Positions 41,101-53,966 of a stretch of 64,000 bases of DNA are shown here, piece after piece. The notes beneath the pieces are model-generated. The model saw only the letters and a list, made by a program, of their open reading frames with translations, did not search any database and was not told the DNA's origin. Positions within the stretch are counted from its first letter, which is position 1. The number at the start of each line of letters is the position of its first letter. This DNA is from Symsagittifera roscoffensis (lineage: Eukaryota > Xenacoelomorpha > Acoela > Convolutidae), in the NCBI RefSeq assembly GCF_963678635.1, contig NC_087068.1:26042318-26106317 (forward strand). The letters are read 5' to 3'. The position numbers and the translations under genes were made by a program.

Positions 41101-41682
41101 ATGAAAAGATTCCAACGTTTCATTTGATTCGTGGGATCGTGTGAACAGTTTGTATCTCTCATAGGTAATACATTTCGTTTTCTCAAATGAGATTTTTGCT
41201 AATCGAATTATATCGCGAAACCCTAGTTTGGATATTTCTGTGTGAGGGTTCTTTTGGATAAATTTTTTCTTCCCTTCCGCTCCTAAGGCGAGGAATAATC
41301 TCGATGTTAGCCGTTTGCCCACTTCGTGGTAGAATACATTATGTCCCACTCTAGGTCCTCTTAGTGTCCGTTCTTCATTTTCTTGAACCACTTTGTCTCG
41401 AGCCAATCTGTTCCGAGCTTCTCTTTCTGCTGCCGCAATCTCATCCTCGTTTTGCGCTGGTGTTTCAGGAGCTGGTAGAGGTTCTTCTAATACCAGTTTG
41501 GGTTCTTGTAACATTATTTCTGGATCCACGTTCTCTTTAACTGTAACAGCTAATAGGAACTGGTCAAGCCACGTTTCAAAACTCCAAGGTGGGTCTGAAT
41601 TTGCGGATGCCCAAAATACTGGGATTCCTAGATCAGTCCTATTATCCTGAGCTGTAAAACCGGATCCTGCTGGCTGCGCCAT
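35143..41682 (-). pseudogene. gag-pol: Gag-Pol of nested element, four in-frame stops
   Basis: One continuous frame of ~2180 codons, interrupted by stops at 39694-39696 (TAA), 37033-37035 (TGA), 35857-35859 (TGA) and 35563-35565 (TAG), with no frameshift. Domains by approximate codon: Gag with two zinc-binding motifs (CTRCGRAFVENH... ~316 and CKNCNKPNHFAKMC ~335-348); protease DTGSP (~461); RT with FLDD (~772); RNase H (KCDASHSG, ~934); an unusually long, low-complexity Ser/Lys/Glu linker (~1050-1400); integrase zinc finger (~1454-1490) and DDE residues near codons 1522, 1580 and 1616; a long charged tail. The start codon uses the last base of the 5' LTR. As read it cannot make full-length Pol. 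Confidence 0.9.
41665..41681 (-). promoter_or_regulatory. Primer-binding site overlapping the gag start
   Basis: Directly inside the 5' LTR the minus strand reads TGGCGCAGCCAGCAGGA. TGG is the expected start of a PBS, and with the final A of the LTR it forms the gag ATG. The first residues of Gag (MAQPAG) are therefore encoded by the PBS. The matching tRNA was not identified. Confidence 0.6.
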
Positions 41683-42053
41683 GTGGTAACTAACAATACC
41701 TCTGAGGTTGTATAGTGAAAACTGATTTGGTTTCGAAGAGTTTAACTAACCATGTTGGAACCGTATGTTTTTCTGTTGTTAGTTTCTTGCTGACTGTGTT
41801 CTTAGCCACAGGCCTGAGAGGTTAACTCTCTAGGTTTTGTAAAAGGTCACGTATTCTTTGACCTTGGTTTTTTATAATAGGATTATATAATTTACAGATA
41901 ACAATATGGATAGCACTATCAAGGCCAAAATATGATGACTGCCTGGTTACTGCGATAGCAGTAGCAGATGTGAATAGCACTGTCAAGGCCAATATATGAT
42001 GACTGCATAGTTACTGCAATTACTGCAATAGCAGTAGCAGTTGCGGTACCACA
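41682..42053 (-). repeat. 5' LTR of nested element
   Basis: 372 bp, three visible differences from 34660-35031. It is followed on the plus strand by CTCCC (42054-42058), the second copy of the target duplication. Confidence 0.95.
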
Positions 42054-42058
42054 CTCCC

Positions 42059-42553
42059 CTACCCACTTAGCAAGTGTCTAACGACCTCAAACGTCGATTC
42101 ACTATCCAACCCTTCCAAAAAACCCAAGACTAATAGAAATTTTTCAAAAAAACTAACCATTCAAATTAGGATAAACAGTGAAGAACTTCGGTTACTCATC
42201 CTTCACTTGAACCCTCCTCTTACCAGACCCAGGATAAATCTTAGACTTAGTAAGTTTAAAATAGTATCTAACGAACTACTCGCGTTCTAATTATACCTGA
42301 ACCTTGTGGATCGATTTACTATTCTCCAACCCTTGAACACAATCACTACCTCTAAGTAAGATTAAGTAAGTTAACACCTTAGCTTATACTAGCCACGAGA
42401 AAGTAAAAAATCATTCTTCGGAATCGATATACTTTTCTCTCCAACCCTGAACGAAAAGACCCAGGTTAGGCTAACCAAAAAATCGTAAGGACTAACAGTT
42501 TAAGAAAAGTAGACATCATCTAACAACTTTTTGCATCCATCATCCTAAACCTT
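42059..42553 (+). other. Leader of element 2, part after the nested insertion
   Basis: Resumes the element 1-like leader without loss. It contains the donor-like cluster CTAAGTAAGATTAAGTAAGT (42354-42373), seen in element 1 on the minus strand near 23660-23690. No ORF. Confidence 0.6.
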
Positions 42554-43000
42554 ATGTCATTCAAAAATCTAGGAAATAAACAAACAATCGTTTTACACAA
42601 TTGCGAAATAGATAACAAAAAATACGATCTTGTAATAACACCTCATACACAAACAGTTGGATATATTAGAACAAAACGACTAACAATTAAAAGAAAAATA
42701 ATAAACAAACAAAGACAAATCACACGAAAAAGATTTTCGAAAAATAGAAACGCATTTTCAGAATCAGAAGTCAGCAATTTAGATGAACTCTATAAATTAA
42801 AAGAATCGATTGACAAAAATTGTCCTATCCACGATCAATTATATTTTTCCGACTCAGAAACAACTTCAAATTAATCAAAAAGAGGAAAAAGAAGAATAAA
42901 AAAACAATAAAAACACAAACCAGTACACTTGTATAATTGGAATCAACCAATTAGGCACATCGATAGTTATATATTAACAGTCATTAAACGAAAAAATTAG
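42554..43000 (+). pseudogene. ORF1 homologue, interrupted
   Basis: Matches the 155-aa basic ORF1. It reads from ATG 42554 to a stop at 42872-42874, then remains alignable with a second stop near 42907 and a third at 42998-43000. The first 106 codons are highly similar to element 1, including the basic cluster near codons 35-65. Confidence 0.85.
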
Positions 43001-46000
43001 CCACAGCCACACTCAAAGTGACGAAAGTCCAGATGACGAAGAAGTTTACCCCTTCCTCGTAGATGCACCCAATGATAGAGGGCAGCATATATTTTGCAAG
43101 AATTTACTCCTAAATTTGTTTGAACCCGGAATCAGTCCATGCAAAGCAGAATTCCCAGATGTAAAAATCAAAAGACAAATTATTGAACATTATCTGAAAG
43201 ATATATGTAATTTAACACAACAATACGGAATCTACACCATAGAATTCAGCACACCAAATCCGAATCATCGCAAATATGTAATTCAAACAGACGATATTGA
43301 ATTAGAATTTTCAAAAATATTCTTAGAATATATTAAAAGCATACAATACCATAACTCACAAAGAGCAAATTCTATATTCACTAACGAAGTCTTTGCAATA
43401 ATATATAGCTACATTTCAATATTAGAAAAAACAGAAATTCAAAGTATCTCACCAACTGAGACATCCAAACATATAAAAATACGAAATGAAATTACATTAT
43501 TTTCAACTTTTCTACATATAATCAAAGAAAATTTCACTAAAGACGATGTTTCACAACACACAAAACATGATTTACAAAAAATTTTGGCATGGTTTATAAT
43601 AGATTATTTCACACATAATATAGACTTAATTTCACAAGCAAGAAAAAATTTTAGACCTCAAAATCCAAACGATGATACTGCCATCACAGAACAATCAGAT
43701 TACGTTTGGGACCCTGAATGGTCTCATCATGCATTTATAAATATCCCACAATCAATCTCAAGTCAAGCAATAAGTACAATATCTTATCAAAGAGATTATG
43801 TGAGAGTAGTACCATTGACCATTGATGCAACACCATTGAACTACAATACATTTTTACCTGATACACGAAATAATAGTTTAAATTCGACCGTCATACACAA
43901 TGAAAACCTTAAGGGAACTAGAAATCTTACACAAAAAGATATTCAAACACCATCACACTTCATAAATGAAGAAATCGTCCAAACAACAACAACTACACAA
44001 CAAAGTATTTCACCAATACGTCAAATTTAACAACACCAAAAAATACAAACAGTTCAACGGCACAAGTAACCTTACAATCAACCGTTAAACCTTCGGTTGC
44101 TCCAAAATATTCACATATGGATTATCAAACATATAGACCTACGACAATACCGTCAAAAACACGAAGAACGTTCACAAGAAAAACTATTGCAGAACACATT
44201 TATAACTACGCACATTCGTCAAAAACAAATTATCCCCCACGAAAACCTGATAATAATCATATAAGTTCTCATCATTGGAATAACCCAATGACAACAGCCA
44301 ACTCAGTAAATTTTCAAACTAATTCACATCCCCCACAGGATCGCAGTGAAAATTACCCATTTTTTCAACAAAATAAAAGTAAAAAGCAAGCACCTCATCA
44401 TACGGATTACTTATCATCTGATGACGATTATTTACAACCAGATATTTTTGCACCGTATACCCAAGAATATCGCGGACAAGGAGCACAAAAACCTTATACA
44501 TATAATAGAATCTTTTCTAAAAATCCAACAGAAACGCGAAATCAACAACCAATACAAATGCAAAAACCAACTGATACACAATCTTTTCAACCAATTCAAC
44601 CACAAAATCCAACGATCACACACTCGTACCAACCAACTCAAATGCAAAACAAAATGCCACTCCCATATTATCTTCAACAACACGAAATAACAAAGAATCA
44701 ACTTTCAAATTTTTCACAAATGCCAAATGCCGCAGAATCACTACAAATGACAATGAATCCATACCTTATGGGTGGATCATCAATAACATCAAATAAACCA
44801 CTAATGGTTTTCACAGGAACAGATCCTGAATATTCTGTAGAAGATTATTTAAATGCAGTAACAGCAAATTTAATTTTAAATATAGGACCTGAACCAATTA
44901 ATACGCCACTACATCAAAACTGGATACATCGACGCACAGCGTTGATACAGACAACCTTAGATGGCGCAGCCCAAAAATGGGTTTCAGTATTACCTATAGA
45001 AAAAAAATCAGATTGGAAAAGATTTACACAAGAATTTTCAAAAATGTTTGACTCCGAAAGAAATAAACAACACCAAAGAGTTTTATGTAATGAAATTCGC
45101 AGATTACCAAATGAAACCATCAAACAATTAGCAGTACGCATCGAAACACTAGTTCGAAAAGCATATTCATTAAATACACACGATTATAAAAACACAAAAA
45201 TGACAGAAATCTTAATGATGACCTTAACACCTCAATTAAGGAAAATAGCAATAAAAAAGAGAGCATCCCATCCCTCCTCAATTCGAGAGCCCGATTTAGA
45301 TTTTCGAAAACTAGTAGACAAACTAGAACAAGCGGAAATCACAATTAAACTCGAAGAAACAGAAAATCTAAAACTACAGTATGTTAATCGAATCGAAACA
45401 AATACTACGCACATCAGTAACATACAGGAATCAGATACAGATCTAGATGAAAAAATCACTGAAATACTAAATATTTATGAAAAACACCCAAACTTTAAAG
45501 GTAAGTCATCTTTCAAAAAATGGTGTAATTATTGCCGACGATACGGACATAGTATCTCTGAATGTAGACAAAAACAACAAGATAACCAGAACAAACCTCA
45601 AAAACATAGAGAACCAAACAAATCATTCTATCAATATATGAAGAAAGATCAAAATTTACCAAACAAAAACATATACAGTAACAACAGTTCAGGAAAACCA
45701 CTTCCGAACAACACCAGTTACACAAGGAATCAATCACCATATAACTCAAGTTATAGAGGAAGATCACCACAACGAAGAAATACACAGAATTATTCACAAA
45801 ATAATTATAATCGTTCAAATAGTCAAAATAACTATTCAAGATCAAATTCCAATGCAACTCAATTTGTTTCTAGATCCAGTTCCCAATCAAACCCAAGGAA
45901 TAAACACTATTCCAATAATCAATCACGAAACTCATCATATAACAGAAACAGAAACTATTCACATAATAGAAATAGAAGTTATTCGAACAATCGAAATCAG

Positions 46001-49000
46001 AATTACCCGAACAACCGATCAAGAAATAACTCATATAACAGATCAAACTATCACAGATCAAATAATAATTATCAAAACAGATCACGGAATAATTCACAAA
46101 ATCGAAATTCAAGTTATAATAATCGATATAGAAATTATTCTCAATCACCACATAGAAATAATAACCATTATGATAATTCTAAACATCGACACAGAGATAG
46201 TACACCAAAACATCAGAGACAAATTAATCAAGTACAATCAAATGAAGAAACAACATCAGACCCCCCAGGAATTGATGACACAGGAAATAACGAACTACAA
46301 TTAAATCAAATAAACTGTGAATCATAAGACACAGAAAGTGATACAGAAAATACCATTTCCATCAATATGATAGCAGTCGAAAACGACTACGAACCTATTA
46401 TATATGAACAACCTTTTACATCACACATATCTGAAAATCAGTTGGAACTTCTTCACAATTATTACATTGAACCCATCAATTCTACACAAACTGCACAAGA
46501 CATAAACGAAGTTAACACGGTAAGTTAACCCAACGAAAATGACAAAATAAAAAGCTTAAAGACGAATCACATTTACCAAAATATACAAAAGAACAACCCA
46601 AAGAAAAAATTTGGACAATACCATTTCTTTTAGAAAGCCCAAGAAACAAGGAATTTCAACCACCAGACCTTGAAATTGATTTTTTAATTGATTCAGGAGC
46701 AGAATCAAACATAATTAACATTCCCACATGGAATGAAATCAAAACATTACACCCAAAATTAACGCCTCTTGCAACCTCTAGTAAACTAGCAACAGCACAA
46801 GGATCAACACTAATAAATTATGGAAAAGTTCAATTATTCCTTCTTCCCACAAGAACAATGGAACAAAACAAAATTCTAAACAAACCATTTAAACAGATAT
46901 TTCATATCACGGATATTAAACACAATATCATTGGCATACCATTTATCTCGAATTATATACCAACAATCAACATATTGAATAGTAAAATACTAATCAAAGA
47001 TGAATATACAAAAACAAAAAATACAGCTCTAACATTTTTTCAAAGATTAAACAAACAACCATTCTTTTCAAAATTTTACCCAATTTATAACCAAAAACGG
47101 AAACACGTAAAACCACTATCAGGAGATATATATAACTTTTCAATAAAACAAGTTCACCAATATGATAAAAATCAAAATAAACAACAACTCTTTATGTCAG
47201 ACTTTGAATTCAAACCTATCCATAGGTTTTTAAAAATCACGATCTCATCGATAAAATGTTTGAAAAATACGAATTCAGACACCATTTCGTTGCATATATA
47301 TAACAATACACCATACAAAGTAACATTACCCTTAGGACTTTTAGGATATTGCGAAACAAACGCTACAAAATCACCCATACATGAAAAAGCATACCGCGTA
47401 AATAATATACTCCAATTATTAGATATTTGTCAATCCACAATTCTTAACGAAGAAATATCCATCAATAATATAATAAGTAATGAAAAAAGAAATACAGACT
47501 ATTTCACAAAAACCCCATATTTTAAACCTATATTCAACATAACCAACTATACAGAACACCAACAAAAGTTTTTAACAATGTTTAACTTCCAACATTCACA
47601 AATAACACAAGACGAATTTGATAAGTTAGCTAAACAGTTAGCTAAATTTGATGTTGGAAAAATCAGTTCATCACTACATCTCCCGTTAACACCTGACGCA
47701 GTATTCAAGAAACAAAGAGCTAGTAAAGTACCAATTCATTTACACGACAAAGTAAATAGATTACTTGATATTTTAGAACAATACAAAATTATCTCACCGG
47801 TAAACAAAGAAGAACAACCAAAAGGTAACACATTTATTAACCCTGTTATTATCCTAGCAAAAGGAGAATCATTAAAAATAGTTTTAGACGCTAGATATCT
47901 CAATTCACTAATAGACGAATCAAAATGCAATTGGCCTATTGAACCAATACAAGTTATTTTACAGCATATCGTGTCAATAAAATACTACAATTACCAGACA
48001 TATGTCAATCAACAATTCTGGATGAAGAATTATCAATAAACAACATAAAAAGCAACGAAAAAAGAAACACTGACTACTTCACAAAAACACCATATTTTAA
48101 AACAACGCTTAACATATCACATTATACGGAAGAACAACAAAAGTTTCAAACAGTGTTTAATTTTCAACATTCCCAAACAAAACAAAAAGAATTAGATAAA
48201 TTAGCCGAACTGCTATTAAAATTTCCAACAGTTTATGCAACATCTAAATTCGATGTTGGAAAAATTAGTTCACCACTACCTTTACCTTTAAAACCTGACG
48301 CAGTTTTCAAAAAACAACGAGCAAGTAAAGTACCGATACATTTACAAGATAAACTAAACAGAGTACTTGACACTTTAGAACAATATGAAATTATATCACC
48401 AGTAAACAAAAAAAAAACAACCAACAGGTAACACCTTTATCAACCCAGTTATCATCTTAGCTAAAGGAGAATCACTGAAAATAGTTCTAGGTGCTAGATA
48501 TCCAATTCGCTAATTGACAAAACTAAATGTAATTGGCCCATTGAACCTATTCAAGTTTTTCTAACAAAAATAAATGGTAATTACTTCACAACCGCAGACA
48601 TGAATAGTGCATACAATCAAATGCCACTAGATGAACAATCACGACGTTTAACACAATTTGTTATTGGAAATCAACAATACGAATTCAACCGCCTATTCTA
48701 TGGAACATCCATAGGACCAGCAGCATTTTCAGCTTTTATAAGCAAAATTTTTAGACCACTAATACTTAAGAAAAACGCAATCACCTACTTAGACGATGTT
48801 TTTATGCAATCACAGACAAAAGAAGAAATGTTTACAGTTTTAGAACACTATCATAAAATACTTCAGAACGAAAATCTGAAGGCCGCCCCCGACAAATCTC
48901 ACTTCTTCTTAACAAGAGTTAAATTTTTAGGACATAACATAGAAAGAAACACAATCACTCCATTGAAATCACGCATTGATGCTATTCAAAAACTTCAACC

Positions 49001-51816
49001 ACCAACAATTAAAAAGAAAATTCAATAATTCCTTGGAATGTTAAACTTCTTAAGCAAATACGTTTATAAAATGCAATTATATTTAAGACCATTTTATAAT
49101 ATCCTAAGACAACAAAATAATTTTGAATGGAATACTGAACATCAAACACGATTTGAAGAAGTTAAAAAACTTTTAACTGAACAAGTTTCAAACACAATTC
49201 CAGACCCAAATCAACCATTCTATGCAATGTGCGATGCTTCCAATTTTGGCATCGGCGCAACATTATTACAATCAAACAACGGTACAAATAAAATGAACCT
49301 TATATCAGCAAATTCCCGATTATTCACTCAAGCAGAGCTACGACTCTCAACTCTAATGAGAGAATGTACAGCTATCATTTATACACTTACAGAATATGAA
49401 TTTCTAATACTTGGATCAAAACATCCAACAGTCCTATTCACAGATCATAAACCAATCATTTTTTTCTTTACACAGAAGTCAAATCCAAATCACCGAGTTT
49501 ATAGATTTCAATTAATACTAATGAAATTTCCAAACTTACATATAGTTTGGACAGCAGGAAAAAATCTCGCATTACCAGATACATTAAGCCGAAATACACC
49601 ACCTGAATTACTTACACGAAAAACTACAGTTGAAATACCAAAAAATATAAAATTTTACCTTGCAAAAGATGAAACATCACCCCGATTAGAATGCAAATAT
49701 GCAGTAAAAACTGACATTGAACATTCACAAATAAATAATCTCCAACACTTCCCACTTTACTTAGATTGCCAAGATAACCACTACGAAGTTGATCTGCTTG
49801 GAACATCAACTTTCAAACCAATTCCATACTCGCAATGGATAACAAATAACACCCAACAAAATGAGTAAAACAACACTCGCATAAAAAAGATCTTTTTCCA
49901 TTAATTGAAAAAGAAAATTTAACCGATAAAATAAATTTATCAGGACCACAAACGAATGATTCAAAATACACAATAAATCAAGTTTTCAACCTCCATGACC
50001 CACTTGACACAATTCCTTTATCCAAATTAGAAATTGAAAACATTTTTCTCCCTTCAACAGAAAAAATTACAATTAATACCTTGAAACAATATCAAAATCT
50101 TGACCCAGTAATTCGACAACTAAAATCATGGCACAAATACAAAACTAAACCCGTAAAGGCAGATACCACAATTTTAGGAAATAAAACACTCCTCCGATAT
50201 TTTCGAAAATTTAATAGTACAACAATTAATGAAAACACAGACCTTCTAGAATATCAATTAAATGAATCTACAGTTCCCTGTCTCCCTTTAATTATGATTC
50301 TCATAGCTTTTAACATTTCACATACACAAAACATTAAAGGACACTCTGGATCAGAGAAAACATATTCAAATTTTATACAAAATTTCTATTTCCCAAATGC
50401 ACCAATTTGGATAAAAGTACTATGCAATGATTGTATAGTATGTCAGCTAAATAAACCTTACCCAAATCAAAAACAAGTAGCACAAAAACAAGATTTTAAA
50501 GGACACAGTTTATATTTTAACCACCGTATATCATTTGACACAAAAGGACCAATTTCACCATCCTCTGAAGAAAATTCATACATTATGGTAATTGTTGACG
50601 CTTTTACACACTATGTAGCACTCAACCCAGTACCACATTGTAACGCTTACTATGCTTACACAACACTTTACGAACACTGGATAGCCAAGTTCGGATTACC
50701 CGAAATTCTAGTTACAGACAATGGTACAGAATTCATAAATAATGAAATCATCACACTATGTCATTTATACAATATTAAGCACAAACCACGTACATCTCAT
50801 GCACCTTGGACTAACGGTTTAGTCGAAGGTATGAACAGTTCGCTACAAGAATATCTTAGATGTATCATAAACGGAAATGATACGAGATACACCGAATGGT
50901 CAGCAGATGTAAAACTACTTCACTTAGCATATAATTCACAAATCACGACAACTCTAGGAATGTCACCATATGAAATGGTTTTTAATCAAAAGCCACGTAA
51001 ACCAATTATGTTTACAGCAAACTCTCATAAAAATGCACAAGGTCATTTTCAACCGAATAAAGACTCAATTTGTTATAACCTACCTTTACACACACATGAT
51101 GAAGATCATTTTCATCACCCACAAATCCTAAAATTAGCCTCCGGTACACATACCGAATGGATTTTAAATAGAGATAAAAAACACAACGAAATTTATCAAA
51201 AAGTAACAAAAAAATTGCTAAAAAGACAAAACATTAACGAACAAATCATTTCACGTTTTACACCAGCCTCCGATTTAAAAATTGGAACCTTTGTCTTAAT
51301 ACCAAATTTTAATACACAAAAAGGAATTTCAAAAAAATTACAACCCCTTCGTAAAGGACCATACCAAATAATCGCCAAACCCACCGACGTAACATATAAA
51401 ATCACCGATTCAGACCAAAAAGAAATTGTTCAACATAGAAACAATCTATTGCCTTACTACCCAAAGGAATACGCACTACGCGAACTAACTCAATTATATT
51501 CTTTCACAGGTTTAAATTTTATTCAAAATCACCTACATACGGAAAACGAAAAAAACAAACAAAACGACATTCACCTTGAAAAACAAAATAGAAAACAATT
51601 TACAACCAAAATAATACAAAAAAGCTAGATCAAATTATACCTCAAAAAGAAAGGAAAAATAGAAAAATGATAGAAAAAATTATACCCCAAGAACAAGTCG
51701 AGAAGTCAGAACATAGAGAGTCATCACGACTTAGAAATCAACCACGTAAAAACTATAAAACATTCATCCCACAATCTAAAATATTAAAGAAAGTTGAATT
51801 TCAAAAACAGCTTTAA
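42996..51816 (+). pseudogene. gag-pol: Gag-Pol of element 2, multiply broken
   Basis: Homologous along its length to the 2740-aa polyprotein of element 1. Damage seen: the start codon position reads ATT (42996-42998); frame lost near 44010-44028; stops at 46325 and around 46500-46560; a diverged ~570-bp duplication (about 47397-48560); frame changes near 48420 and 48510; stops at 49026-49028, 49866-49868 and 51626. Long open pieces remain: 43116-44030 (N-terminus), 44117-46327 (Gag with CCHC knuckle and Asn/Arg/Ser region), 46858-48039 (after the protease), 48600-49028 (RT with YLDD), 49038-49868 (RNase H) and 50081-51628 (integrase with TDNGTEF and GPY). Not functional as a whole. Confidence 0.92.
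47397..48560 (+). repeat. Diverged direct duplication inside pol of element 2
   Basis: The segment from about 47397 to 47960 (region just before and into the RT) is repeated at about 47966-48560. The two copies are clearly related but differ at many positions, and the first lacks ~10 codons that the second keeps (VYATSKFD area). Such divergence does not fit a recent simple duplication; it fits joining of two related templates. Confidence 0.8.
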
Positions 51817-52409
51817 TTTTAAAATAAATAATCTTTGCACCTCTGAAACGTTTTGAACTTTCATTTTTCAAAATAACATGCTGACAATCACACAGAAAAT
51901 TTAGTTCAAAATTAGCCAATAGGATTCATCCAATCCGTCAACTTCTCTAAATCTAACACAAACCAATTAAACGAAAGATATTACACTTCAGGCATATCTA
52001 TAACTATAACTTTACAACCTCCAGGTCAAAAATAAGCAAGCTTCTCAAGCTTGACAACTAAAACAAATACCACCATAATATCATAACCCTCCCTTATCTA
52101 AAAACGCAAAGATCAACAATATTTTCCCAACTCAGACCGCAAAAACCCCCCAAACAAAAATGTTAAATTAGCCTAAAGTAAAAGAACAACCATATTAAAT
52201 TAGCCTAAAGTACAAAGACCTCAAAAATATCCCAGATAACTTGAAAAATAAAAATAAAGTAAAAGAAGACCTCCCGAATACCATAAAATTAGCCTCCAAC
52301 ACTTTTTCACAAATCTCAACCCACTTGTCAAAAAACCAATAAATAACTCGACGACACTTAAAAATCGCCCCAAACAACAAAAAATGTTCGATCAAGGGCC
52401 ATTTCTTAA
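51817..52409 (+). other. Spacer between gag-pol and miniproteins, element 2
   Basis: No ORF. Counterpart of 14221-14820 in element 1, with AAATTAGCCTAAAGTA twice (about 52165-52180 and 52197-52212). Confidence 0.5.
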
Positions 52410-52637
52410 ATGCTCTTCTCTCGATCAGTCAACATAATTCTCAACATTCTAATAAACTTTTTAACAATATTTAAAACATTATTCATATTTCTTTTTCATA
52501 CTTTTGAAGCTTTTGTATTAATCTTAATCATTTTTTGTAATATTTTTTTAATTTTCTATTCCCTATTTGAAATATACTTCCAACTTTCCAAAGCCATTGA
52601 CCATATACACAGGTACGAAAACCCAAAATCTATTTAA
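52410..52637 (+). CDS. ORF3 homologue, 75-aa hydrophobic miniprotein
   Basis: Open over its length, with the same Ile/Leu/Phe-rich body and polar ends as the 76-aa ORF3 of element 1. Here its TAA abuts the next ATG (52638) rather than overlapping it. The start lies in ATGCTCTTCTCTCGATCAG, which also looks like a splice acceptor. Confidence 0.6.
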   Translation: MLFSRSVNIILNILINFLTIFKTLFIFLFHTFEAFVLILIIFCNIFLIFYSLFEIYFQLSKAIDHIHRYENPKSI

Positions 52638-52826
52638 ATGATACGAACCATTTTTAGTAGAACAGATATTTTTTTACTATTTGTAATTTTCATAATATTT
52701 TTAACATCCCTCATATTGACAATATGCAAATGTATAAAGAAAGCAGTCATAACATTCGCATTATCAACAACCCTTTTAATTCTTTTTCTTGAAGAATACT
52801 ATAATAAACATAAATTTTTTCACTAA
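52638..52826 (+). CDS. ORF4 homologue, 62-aa two-segment membrane miniprotein
   Basis: Same length as in element 1, with about 10 substitutions that keep the two hydrophobic segments and the CKCIKK loop. Most changes are hydrophobic for hydrophobic. Supports selection on a membrane hairpin. Function unknown. Confidence 0.65.
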   Translation: MIRTIFSRTDIFLLFVIFIIFLTSLILTICKCIKKAVITFALSTTLLILFLEEYYNKHKFFH

Positions 52827-53966
52827 AAGAAATCAATCAAAAAACCCTCAAAAATTGCTAACCAACAATCACACAGTCAGTCTTCACCAACAACATCCCA
52901 AGAAAACCCGACACCACCTACAACTACCCAAAACCCCCAAACATCTACACGAATTTCTTTCCAGCATAACCCATATACCTTTGAAGAACGACACGCTCGC
53001 TTATCTGAACCACTAGAACCAGTTCAGCGACAGGCACCTCTGAGTGAACCAACATATAACTTATACCCGACACTACCACAAGAATTAAGTAGAATTCGAA
53101 ATATTAGTCAAAACCAAAATGCAGTTGAAATAAATAGACAAATCATACATCCACGACGAAATAGAAACTTTCAAACCCCCCGAGTTCATTTTGATATACC
53201 CCAATCCCCATCACCAAGTACTCCGGAAAACCCAATTGGCATATTACCGGAAACCCCTACACTTCTTTCACAACGTAGCACCTCAACTCTACCCTCAGAT
53301 TACTTAGGTTCAACACCAACATCTGAACAAATACGTGAAAATCCCTTTAACCCCCCAAACCACCCACGACTACCATATTGGACAACGCAATCTTTCACAC
53401 AAGGTGAACCAAATTTAATAAATGATCCAATAGATATTTCTACAGATACAACAACATCATCATCACTACCAGAAACCTTATCACTACCATCAACACCATC
53501 AATAAGCCAGTTTTCACCGACGCATTTTCCTTTAAATTTCCCAAATAACCTCGACGCTAGATATCGAGAACAATCATCAACAAATATCCCTTTAAGATTA
53601 GACTGGAATACATTCACAGCACCTCCACCATTATTTGGACAACACCCAGAAAGTAACGGACTCCACAACTGGGCACTTAATAGATTACAATATAGACAAG
53701 ATATCCACGAAGACATTCGTGACCATAACATCCAAATACTCCAACAAAACAGCCTACAATTAAAATTTGAAATCACGGTTAAACTAAACAACATTGCTCA
53801 ACATCCTTATCCATTAAATCCACCAAATATAACAGCTCAATCGCTACCACCGCCTTTTATAACAACTGAAGTAATATATAAATACGACAGATATACCAAG
53901 AAAACAATTGGTTACATCACATTTTATAACCCGTACTCAGGATTATCATACACATGTATATTCTAA
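52827..53966 (+). CDS. ORF5 homologue, ATG-less frame, 379 codons
   Basis: Open from the codon after the ORF4 stop to TAA at 53964-53966, with no ATG, GTG or TTG. It aligns with ORF5 of element 1 along its length, and most differences are at third codon positions. The link to ORF4 differs from element 1: here it is in frame directly after the ORF4 stop, there it is shifted by one base and preceded by TAATAA, so simple readthrough is not the conserved mechanism. The end overlaps the env ATG (53954). Confidence 0.7.
   Translation, partial: KKSIKKPSKIANQQSHSQSSPTTSQENPTPPTTTQNPQTSTRISFQHNPYTFEERHARLSEPLEPVQRQAPLSEPTYNLYPTLPQELSRIRNISQNQNAVEINRQIIHPRRNRNFQTPRVHFDIPQSPSPSTPENPIGILPETPTLLSQRSTSTLPSDYLGSTPTSEQIRENPFNPPNHPRLPYWTTQSFTQGEPNLINDPIDISTDTTTSSSLPETLSLPSTPSISQFSPTHFPLNFPNNLDARYREQSSTNIPLRLDWNTFTAPPPLFGQHPESNGLHNWALNRLQYRQDIHEDIRDHNIQILQQNSLQLKFEITVKLNNIAQHPYPLNPPNITAQSLPPPFITTEVIYKYDRYTKKTIGYITFYNPYSGLSYTCIF

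Larger units (their letters stand above)
34660..42053 (-). mobile_element. Nested Ty3/gypsy element, 7.4 kb
   Basis: Two 372-bp LTRs (34660-35031 and 41682-42053) begin TGTGGTA and end ACCACA on the plus strand and differ at three positions that I can see. A CTCCC 5-bp target duplication flanks it. It carries one gag-pol frame on the minus strand with four in-frame stops and no env. It sits in the leader of element 2 in the opposite orientation, so it is younger than that copy. The Gag zinc-finger layout and integrase style resemble animal Mag/CsRn1-type Ty3/gypsy lineages; the clade is not settled. Confidence 0.95.
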
